6,092 nucleotides of DNA from CALELF01 sp045617925 (lineage in GTDB: Bacteria; Synergistota; Synergistia; Synergistales; Synergistaceae), in NCBI GenBank assembly GCA_045617925.1, contig JAZLJR010000014.1:1-6092 (forward strand). Direction: 5' to 3'. This document shows positions 1-4,800 of the stretch, piece after piece. The notes under the pieces were generated by a model. That model did not search any database. It had not been told where the DNA came from and saw only the letters and a program-made list of their open reading frames with translations. The stretch's first letter is position 1. Each line of letters begins with the position of its first letter. The translations under genes and the position numbers were made by a program.

Positions 1-464
1 AAAACTTTTTTCAACAAAGGTGTAAAGGCTAAAACCACATAATTCAGAAGAGGCGTTGCTGGCCAATGGACTAATGCGTAAATCGGATGAATTTGCATGA
101 GGGATAAGGCAAAAATAATTGCGTATAGATCGTCATCCACAAATTCCTTTGCAACGCCATAGCCAAAGAAACAAAAACATGCCAAAGAAATTGCAAGCAC
201 GAGATGCGGTGGCAAGATCTTTAACACAAAAAAGAATATATAGTTAATCCAGCGCCCCTCGTAGATTAATTTTTCGTAGTATGTGTCAAGATAGTATATA
301 GAATCTTTGCACCAGATATTGTTATCAAGCATTACAGCAAAATTTTGCAAAAGAAGAATTGCGAGAAAGCATATTGCGGTGACACAAAATAATTCTTCTA
401 AAGAAAATTTGATATTTCTGATAGAAAAATGCTTTGTAAAAAATATGTCTTTTAAATTTTCCAT
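1..464 (-). CDS. Polytopic membrane protein, N-terminal part, possibly GtrII/GT-C-like glycosyltransferase (partial)
   Basis: Reading the minus strand from the ATG at 464-462 gives 154 uninterrupted codons that run off the left edge, so the C-terminus is missing. GAGG at 474-471, 6 nt before the ATG, is a good ribosome binding site, and a promoter lies further upstream. The protein starts with a short charged cytoplasmic stretch (MENLKDIFFTKHFSIRN). Hydrophobic segments follow at about residues 24-45, 74-105 (probably two passes) and 112-133. Between the first two is a polar, aromatic-rich loop with DSIYYLDTYYEKL and then EGRWINYIF. A short extracytoplasmic loop ending in a Gly-Arg-Trp motif just before the second helix resembles GtrII-type glucosyltransferases and related GT-C membrane proteins. 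That resemblance is from memory and the part seen is too short to be sure. It is transcribed divergently from scpA. What is certain is an AT-rich, multi-spanning membrane protein; a polysaccharide-modifying role is inference. Confidence 0.72.
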   Translation of the reverse strand, partial: MENLKDIFFTKHFSIRNIKFSLEELFCVTAICFLAILLLQNFAVMLDNNIWCKDSIYYLDTYYEKLIYEGRWINYIFFFVLKILPPHLVLAISLACFCFFGYGVAKEFVDDDLYAIIFALSLMQIHPIYALVHWPATPLLNYVVLAFTPLLKKV

Positions 465-470
465 TTTAAA

Positions 471-474
471 CCTC
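471..474 (-). promoter_or_regulatory. Ribosome binding site of the divergent membrane-protein gene
   Basis: The minus strand reads GAGG, then 6 nt (TTTAAA), then ATG at 464. This fixes the start of the left-edge gene and supports it over the small plus-strand frame at 307-492, which covers the same bases and has no comparable support. Confidence 0.65.
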
Positions 475-531
475 ACAATACACAGGATATAGATTTTTAT
501 AATTTTCTTGCTTCCCAGCAACTATGTAATA

Positions 532-560
532 ATTATATCTAAAAAGCAGGGTTGTTGCAA
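532..560 (-). promoter_or_regulatory. Sigma-70-type promoter of the divergent membrane-protein gene
   Basis: On the minus strand TTGCAA (560-555) is followed by exactly 17 nt and a perfect TATAAT (537-532). The start of transcription would be near 525, giving a leader of about 60 nt before the ATG at 464. The -35 differs from TTGACA at two positions. Match and spacing make this a convincing candidate, but it is unproven. Confidence 0.65.
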
Positions 561-571
561 GCATATATCGT

Positions 572-584
572 AAGACGCCGTCTT
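572..584. promoter_or_regulatory. Perfect 13-bp palindrome between divergent promoters, candidate operator
   Basis: AAGACGCCGTCTT consists of two 6-bp arms around a single central C. It lies between the two outward-facing -35 boxes, 11 bp from the minus-strand -35 (555-560) and 20 bp from the plus-strand -35 (605-610). Symmetry and position suit a site for a dimeric regulator affecting one or both promoters. No regulator gene is in the window, I do not recognise the site as a known operator, and chance occurrence is possible. Confidence 0.35.
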
Positions 585-604
585 GTGTTAGGTCTAGTAT
601 GATT

Positions 605-633
605 TTGACAAAACGGGGCTTTTCTTATATACT
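605..633 (+). promoter_or_regulatory. Sigma-70-type promoter of the scpA operon
   Basis: A consensus TTGACA (605-610), a 17-nt spacer and TATACT (628-633) make the strongest promoter match in the window. Transcription would start near 640, leaving a leader of about 30 nt before the scpA ATG at 670. It probably drives the operon at least through scpA, and through the downstream genes if the scpA-scpB gap is read through. No other equally good promoter was seen upstream of a plus-strand gene here. Confidence 0.75.
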
Positions 634-657
634 TTTCATTGTCATTTGGCGGGCTTT

Positions 658-663
658 AGGAGA
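658..663 (+). promoter_or_regulatory. Ribosome binding site deciding the scpA start
   Basis: AGGAGA lies 6-7 nt before the ATG at 670. The in-frame TTG at 646 is upstream of this site, has no Shine-Dalgarno sequence of its own and sits almost on the predicted transcription start, so ATG 670 is the likely start. Confidence 0.8.
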
Positions 664-669
664 AATTTT

Positions 670-1551
670 ATGGAAGAAATTACCCAAACAGAATTAATAG
701 AAGAAGCGGAACAAGCGGACAAAGTGGAAAAGACGAAGCAGGAAGAGGAAAAGAGCCGCAATTTTGTCATTGCCTTGTCAAACTTTTCTGGTCCACTGGA
801 TTTGCTTTGTGCAATGGTTGATAGCCGTGAATTAAATGCACTTGAAGTCAGCCTTGTGGAAGTTGTCAGTCAATATGTTGCATTCCTCAAAAAATTGCAG
901 AATGTTACGCTTGAGGAGCTTGGCGAATTTTTCAATTTTGCCACACGTCTCATTCTTCGCAAATGCAAGAGCCTTAATCCTGCAAATCAAGAGCCAGAAC
1001 CAGAGCTTGACGATTTTTATGCCGAGCAAGAGCCGGAAATTGACATAGAAGCTGTAATAGCTCGCTACAAGCCATACCGCATTGCTGCCACTTGGCTTGC
1101 TCGTGCCAAGGCAGAGAGAGAAAATTACTTTGCTCGTGGTGCAGGAGAAGAGGAGAAATTTTCTTATGACATCGGAGATGTGGAATTTCTTGCAAGCAAA
1201 TGGTGGAGATTGCTTTATCTCTATGAAGAGCGAATGAGAGCAAATAACGACGATGAATATTTTGACGATTCGTGGGACGAAATTCCAGATGCAGCCGTGC
1301 CAGATGAACAACAAATAGAAGCAAGAATGACAGAACTCTACGGAATGCTGACAGATGAGCCACGCCCCTTGATAGAATTTTTGACAGAAAGAAATCACAA
1401 AAATTTGATAATAACAATAATGGCAATGCTTGAAATGTCGCGTCTATGGCAAGTAGAAATAATCCAAAACGATACTTTAGGACGTGTGGAGCTTGCCCGC
1501 AAGACAATTACTTACGAAGAATTTGAAACAGAAACGACAGAAACGAACTAA
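670..1551 (+). CDS. scpA: Segregation and condensation protein A (kleisin of SMC-ScpAB)
   Basis: ScpA (293 aa from ATG 670) is the kleisin that bridges the head of one SMC subunit and the neck of the other and binds a ScpB dimer, forming the condensin that compacts and segregates origins. The N-terminal SMC-neck-binding helical domain covers about residues 31-105. It includes the family signature FSGPLDLLCAMVDSRELNALEV (split as FSGPLDLL at 39-46 and ELNALEV at 54-60), then VVSQYVAFL and a helix ATRLILRKCKSLNP. An acidic linker (about 106-126, rich in E, P and D) follows. The C-terminal winged-helix domain that binds the SMC head is at about 215-285 and contains LIEFLTERN and MLEMSRLWQVEIIQND. 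Two features are less usual: about 30 residues of E/K/Q-rich sequence before the conserved domain, and a further acidic patch at 192-213. The start follows the AGGAGA site. A repeat-bearing gap of 197 nt separates it from its partner scpB. No smc gene is in the window. Confidence 0.93.
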   Translation: MEEITQTELIEEAEQADKVEKTKQEEEKSRNFVIALSNFSGPLDLLCAMVDSRELNALEVSLVEVVSQYVAFLKKLQNVTLEELGEFFNFATRLILRKCKSLNPANQEPEPELDDFYAEQEPEIDIEAVIARYKPYRIAATWLARAKAERENYFARGAGEEEKFSYDIGDVEFLASKWWRLLYLYEERMRANNDDEYFDDSWDEIPDAAVPDEQQIEARMTELYGMLTDEPRPLIEFLTERNHKNLIITIMAMLEMSRLWQVEIIQNDTLGRVELARKTITYEEFETETTETN

Positions 1552-1667
1552 AACCATTAGCCATAAAGAACATAAAGACAGAATCTGCAAAATTTGGGAA
1601 TTTAATTAACTTTCAAATGTGGTTGTATGGTGGTATACAGTATTTGCTTTGAGGCAACAACAGGAGC

Positions 1668-1690
1668 AAAAAACTCTGGCGTAGCCAGAG
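1668..1690 (-). terminator. Terminator-like hairpin with U-tract on the minus strand
   Basis: CTCTGGC (1674-1680), loop GTA and GCCAGAG (1684-1690) form a perfect 7-bp stem. Six A residues (1668-1673) precede it on the plus strand, so on the minus strand the hairpin is followed by TTTTTT, the layout of an intrinsic terminator. On the plus strand no T-run follows, so it should not stop scpA-to-scpB transcription. No minus-strand gene ends here. It might block antisense transcription or belong to the repeat block. Confidence 0.45.
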
Positions 1691-1691
1691 C

Positions 1692-1718
1692 CTCTATGTC
1701 CTCTATGTTCTCTATGGC
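1692..1718 (+). repeat. Three tandem 9-nt repeats
   Basis: CTCTATGTC (1692-1700), CTCTATGTT (1701-1709) and CTCTATGGC (1710-1718) are direct repeats with a 9-nt period sharing CTCTATG. The same unit, reverse-complemented with CTTT in place of CTCT, occurs twice in the left arm of the inverted repeat (1560-1577). The extra copy on the right makes the element asymmetric. Confidence 0.7.
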
Positions 1719-1737
1719 TAAGAAATTAAAAAAATTT

Positions 1738-1743
1738 AGGTGA
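1738..1743 (+). promoter_or_regulatory. Ribosome binding site deciding the scpB start
   Basis: AGGTGA lies 5 nt before the ATG at 1749. The in-frame GTG at 1740 is part of this site itself, so it is unlikely to be the initiator. Confidence 0.7.
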
Positions 1744-1748
1744 TTATA

Positions 1749-2366
1749 ATGACAGAATTAACATCACAACTTGGTGCTTTGCTTTTTGTTTCACAAGACC
1801 CAGTGACTGCAGAAGCTTTGGCAGATCATCTTGGCATTACAGAGGAAAAAGCAAAGGACGGAATAAAAGAGCTCACAGAAATATTAAAGGGTGCAGGGCT
1901 CACAATTTTGAAGCTTGCCGGTGGTTACCAAATTGCAACGGCAAGGTCTTTGCGTGATTTGGCAGAGAGCTTCTCCCCTTCTCTTGCCACAGAACGTGTC
2001 CGCCTTTCTCGTGCGGCTTTTGAGACACTATCGGTCATTGCGTATAATCAGCCGGTTTCCATGAGCACTATTGAAGAAATACGCTCTGTCAGGTGCGACA
2101 GGGTTGTTGATACCCTGATTGAACGTGGACTTGTGGAGCGTTTCAGAAGCGGTGGACTTGGCAAAAAAAGTGCAAGAAAATATAAAACTACGCCAAGATT
2201 TTTGGAAATTTTCGGGCTTGATTCCATTGCGGATTTGCCATCGCTTGAGGAACTGGAGAGCGATGAAGAAATGTTAAGGGAATCACAGTCAAATCTTGAC
2301 GAGTTATCTTCCTTTGTTGATGACGAAAAAGAGTTAGACGAAGGCATGTCAGATGAGACTGAATAA
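1749..2366 (+). CDS. scpB: Segregation and condensation protein B (winged-helix partner of ScpA)
   Basis: ScpB (205 aa from ATG 1749) dimerises and binds the middle of ScpA to stabilise the SMC-ScpAB complex on the chromosome. The first winged-helix domain, about residues 1-75, has LGALLFVSQDPVTAEALADHLGI and GGYQIAT (59-65). The second, about 85-165, has the family signature SRAAFETLSVIAYNQPV (87-103), then IEEIRSVRCDRVVDTLIERGLVE. The typical end TTPRFLEIFGL..IADLPSLEEL is at 147-169. Between the domain-2 wing and TTPRF the usual GRP-x-LYGTTP-type sequence is replaced by a more basic GGLGKKSARKYKTTP. The tail from about 170 is acidic (SDEE, DDEKELDEG). Length is normal for the family. Its last 14 nt overlap the start of rluB, implying translational coupling. 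It is separated from scpA by the repeat block. Confidence 0.94.
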   Translation: MTELTSQLGALLFVSQDPVTAEALADHLGITEEKAKDGIKELTEILKGAGLTILKLAGGYQIATARSLRDLAESFSPSLATERVRLSRAAFETLSVIAYNQPVSMSTIEEIRSVRCDRVVDTLIERGLVERFRSGGLGKKSARKYKTTPRFLEIFGLDSIADLPSLEELESDEEMLRESQSNLDELSSFVDDEKELDEGMSDETE

Positions 2367-3078
2367 ATTTCTTGCCAGCTGTGGTGTAGCGGCAAGAAGA
2401 AAGGCAGACACCTTGGTCTTTGAAGGCCACGTTACTGTTAATGGAGAGGTTATTACAGAGCCAGGGCGACAAGTTGAGGAAAGCGATGTCGTGTGCCTTG
2501 ACGGAAAGCCTGTGGCACTTTCACGTCTTGTTTATCTTGTTATGAATAAGCCTATTGGTATTTTGTCTGCCGTTGAAGATTCTCGTGAGCGCACTGTTAT
2601 TGACATTTTGCCAGAAGAATATGATGACCTGCGACTTTTCCCTGTTGGCAGACTGGATAAGGAAAGCCAAGGGCTGATAATCCTTACAAATGATGGTGAA
2701 TTTGCAAATGAAATCAGTCACCCTAGCAAAGGGATAATAAAGACTTATGATGTGGAACTCTGGCGGCCATTAACTGAAGAAAAACTGGAAGAGTGGCGAA
2801 GCGGTGTGACATTTGAAGGCACATTTATGAAGCCAGTTAGCGTTGAAAAAATAGAAAACAAACGTCCGCGTGGAAGCCATGTTGAAGTGAAACTGGCAGA
2901 GGGCTTGAAGCGAGAAATCCGTTTTATGGCACGAGCCCTAGACTACCATGTTAAGAATTTGACAAGGCGTAAAATTGGCAATTTAAGCCTTGGAAATCTT
3001 GGGAGCGGCGAAATAAAAGAATATAGCAGGGAAGAATTGGAAAAATTGATAAAGGAGCACAAAGATGAGAGAATTTAA
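2353..3078 (+). CDS. rluB: Pseudouridine synthase of the RsuA/RluB family
   Basis: This 241-aa enzyme isomerises a uridine in rRNA to pseudouridine; in Gram-positive-type scpAB-rluB operons it is annotated as a 23S rRNA enzyme of the RluB group. The N-terminal S4 RNA-binding domain (about 1-48) begins MRLNKFLASCGVAARRKAD, followed by VTVNGEVITEPG. The catalytic domain starts near YLVMNKPIGILS (61-72) and holds the family signature GRLDKESQGLIILTNDG (99-115), in which Asp102 is the expected catalytic residue; the usual Thr of GRLDxxTxGL is Ser here. The later motif EGLKREIRFMARAL (183-196) and KIGNLSLGNLGSGEIKE complete the fold. The start ATG 2353 has GAAGG 8 nt upstream, inside scpB. It overlaps scpB and ugd by 14 nt each. 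Which uridine it modifies cannot be told from sequence; RluB is the best guess, and RsuA-like or RluE/F-like is less likely. Confidence 0.88.
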   Translation: MRLNKFLASCGVAARRKADTLVFEGHVTVNGEVITEPGRQVEESDVVCLDGKPVALSRLVYLVMNKPIGILSAVEDSRERTVIDILPEEYDDLRLFPVGRLDKESQGLIILTNDGEFANEISHPSKGIIKTYDVELWRPLTEEKLEEWRSGVTFEGTFMKPVSVEKIENKRPRGSHVEVKLAEGLKREIRFMARALDYHVKNLTRRKIGNLSLGNLGSGEIKEYSREELEKLIKEHKDERI

Positions 3079-4321
3079 GGACCTAAAAATTGCAGTAGCT
3101 GGAACTGGTTACGTTGGACTTTCTATGGCAACACTTTTGGCACAACATCACCACGTTACAGCCGTTGACATCTTGCCGGAAAGAGTGGAGCAAATTAACA
3201 AACGCATTTCTCCTCTGCAGGATGACTATATTGAAAAATATATGGCAGAAAAAGAGCTTGACCTTGTGGCAACTCTTGACGGGCAAAGCGCTTATCGTGA
3301 TGCAGATTTTGTCATAATTGCTGCTCCAACAAATTACGATAGCGTAAAGAATTTCTTTGACACAAGCGCTGTTGAGTCTGTCATTGAAATGGTGCTTCGT
3401 GTGAATAAAGATGCCGTTATGGTTATAAAATCCACAATTCCTGTTGGTTACACGGAATCTGTGAGGCGTAAATACAACTCAAACAAGATAATCTTTAGCC
3501 CAGAATTTTTAAGGGAAAGCAAAGCGCTTTACGATAACCTCTACCCCACTCGTATTGTCGTTGGAACAGACGAAAAGGATAAAGAGTTAGACGAGGCTGC
3601 TCACACCTTTGCTGCCCTTTTGCAGGAAGGTGCAATAAAAGAGGATATAGAAACACTTTTTATGGGTTTTACAGAGGCAGAAGCGGTAAAACTTTTTGCA
3701 AATACATTCCTTGCCCTTCGTGTTGCATACTTCAACGAGCTTGATACCTACGCAGAGATGAAGGGGCTTAACACAGAAAATATCATAAAAGGTGTCTGCC
3801 TTGACCCACGAGTTGGTGGACACTATAACAATCCGTCATTTGGTTATGGCGGTTACTGCTTGCCAAAAGACACAAAGCAACTCTTGGCAAATTTCCTCCA
3901 TGTGCCACAAAATTTAATTGGCGCAATTGTTGAAAGTAATAGGACAAGAAAAGATTTTATTGCAAATCAAGTTTTGCGCACGGCAGGTTTCTCCGGCTAT
4001 TCAGACGAAACCGAATGGTATAAGGGAGAGGAGCAGGATGTCACTATTGGTGTATTCCGTCTTACCATGAAGACGGGTAGCGATAATTTCCGTTCTTCTG
4101 CAATTCAGGGTGTTATGAAACGCATCAAGGCAAAGGGTGCAAAGGTTATAATCTACGAGCCTACACTTGAGGACGGTAGCACCTTCTTTGGCTCCCGTGT
4201 AGTAAATAATCTCGACGAGTTCAAGAAACTATCAAACGCAATTATTGCAAATAGATACGACCCAATTTTAGAGGATGTGAAGCAAAAACTCTACACAAGG
4301 GATATTTTTAAGAGAGACTAA
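3065..4321 (+). CDS. ugd: UDP-glucose 6-dehydrogenase
   Basis: The enzyme (418 aa) oxidises UDP-glucose twice with NAD+ to UDP-glucuronate, a precursor for capsule, exopolysaccharide or teichuronic-type polymers. The N-terminal Rossmann domain shows GTGYVGL (13-19) and Asp35 at the end of the second strand. AAPTNYD (86-92) and KSTIPVGYT (122-130) follow, then SPEFLRESKALYDNLYPTR (145-163). The central domain has EAVKLFANTFLALRVAYFNELD, with Lys209 and Asn213. GYGGYCLPKDTKQL (260-273) carries the catalytic nucleophile Cys265 and Asp269. These residues keep the spacing known from the Streptococcus pyogenes enzyme. The C-terminal UDP-binding domain holds a hydrophilic insert near 312-326, which makes it longer than the ~390-aa E. 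coli type. AAGGAG lies 7 nt before ATG 3065 inside rluB, and the two genes overlap by 14 nt. UDP-N-acetylmannosamine dehydrogenase is less likely given the overall signature. Confidence 0.93.
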   Translation: MREFKDLKIAVAGTGYVGLSMATLLAQHHHVTAVDILPERVEQINKRISPLQDDYIEKYMAEKELDLVATLDGQSAYRDADFVIIAAPTNYDSVKNFFDTSAVESVIEMVLRVNKDAVMVIKSTIPVGYTESVRRKYNSNKIIFSPEFLRESKALYDNLYPTRIVVGTDEKDKELDEAAHTFAALLQEGAIKEDIETLFMGFTEAEAVKLFANTFLALRVAYFNELDTYAEMKGLNTENIIKGVCLDPRVGGHYNNPSFGYGGYCLPKDTKQLLANFLHVPQNLIGAIVESNRTRKDFIANQVLRTAGFSGYSDETEWYKGEEQDVTIGVFRLTMKTGSDNFRSSAIQGVMKRIKAKGAKVIIYEPTLEDGSTFFGSRVVNNLDEFKKLSNAIIANRYDPILEDVKQKLYTRDIFKRD

Positions 4322-4333
4322 GAAAGGTTTAAC

Positions 4334-4792
4334 ATGACACCAGAGGAAAATTTAATTGCACTTGGAATTGTTTTGCCAGATGCACCAGTACCAAAGGCTA
4401 TGTATGTATCGGCAAAAATTGCTGGAAACTTGCTTTTTATTTCTGGACAACTTCCAACGAAGGATGGTGTTTTGCTTTACACTGGACATCTTGGCTCTGA
4501 GCTGACTACAGATGAGGGGCGTGAAGCCACACGTCTTTGTGCAATAAATATTTTGAGTGCTACTCGTCAAGCTTTAGGAAGCCTTGATAGAGTGAAGAGT
4601 GTTGCAAAAATTCAAGTATTTGTCAGTAGTGCCAACGATTTCACAGAACAACATCTTGTGGCAAATGGTGCTTCAGAATTACTTTTTTCTATATTTGAGC
4701 AAGCTGGGCGGCATGCAAGGTCTGCTGTTGGAGTGCCTTCTTTGCCGTTAAATTCCGCGGTAGAGGTAGAAGCAATTTTTGAGATAGAGTGA
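4334..4792 (+). CDS. RidA/YjgF-family protein (YER057c/UK114-like)
   Basis: A 152-aa single-domain protein of the RidA (YjgF/YER057c/UK114) superfamily, small trimers whose best-known member hydrolyses reactive 2-aminoacrylate and other enamines. Conserved blocks are ENLIALGIVLPDAP (5-18), NLLFISGQLP (32-41), GREATRLCAINILSA (62-76), LDRVKSVAKIQVFVSSANDF (84-103), VANGASELLFSIFEQAGRHARSAVGV (109-134) and SLPLNSAVEVEAIFEIE at the end. Arg129 corresponds to the substrate-carboxylate Arg of E. coli RidA and Glu144 to its catalytic-site Glu (15 residues apart in both); the RidA Cys is Ala131 here. The longer N-terminus and the LGxxLPxxPxP start mark the roughly 150-aa subgroup, whose substrate is not established, so deaminase activity is inference. 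AAAGG lies 6 nt before the ATG, and it starts 12 nt after ugd and probably shares its message. Confidence 0.87.
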   Translation: MTPEENLIALGIVLPDAPVPKAMYVSAKIAGNLLFISGQLPTKDGVLLYTGHLGSELTTDEGREATRLCAINILSATRQALGSLDRVKSVAKIQVFVSSANDFTEQHLVANGASELLFSIFEQAGRHARSAVGVPSLPLNSAVEVEAIFEIE

Positions 4793-4800
4793 GTTTTGAT

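Larger units (their letters stand above)
1557..1721. repeat. 165-bp block bounded by 21-nt imperfect inverted repeats between scpA and scpB
   Basis: The left arm (1557-1577, starting TTAGCCATAAAG) and the right arm (1701-1721, ending CTCTATGGCTAA) are reverse complements at 19 of 21 positions. Both arms are built from a 9-nt unit: GCCATAAAG and AACATAAAG on the left, CTCTATGTT and CTCTATGGC on the right. The block begins 6 nt after the scpA stop and ends 27 nt before the scpB start. It has no open frame of note, and no clear target-site duplication is visible at its edges. It looks like a small dispersed intergenic repeat or MITE-like element. Similar short-period ATG/CATAAAG-type repeats are, from memory, frequent between genes in several bacteria. 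In RNA the arms could form a long stem enclosing the internal hairpin. Confidence 0.6.

Noticed and set aside
307..492. Plus-strand 61-codon frame
   Set aside because: It lies opposite the minus-strand membrane-protein gene, has no good ribosome binding site, and its protein is low-complexity K/I/F/N sequence resembling no family I know.
832..1507. Two long minus-strand frames antisense to scpA
   Set aside because: They are shadows of a conserved scpA; their Cys/Leu/Phe-rich translations show no domain and they have no ribosome binding site.
1615..1639. Possible internal promoter upstream of scpB (extended -10 TGG-TATACA)
   Set aside because: The -10 matches only 4 of 6 positions and lacks the final T; the best -35 at suitable spacing is poor. 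Kept only as a weak possibility.
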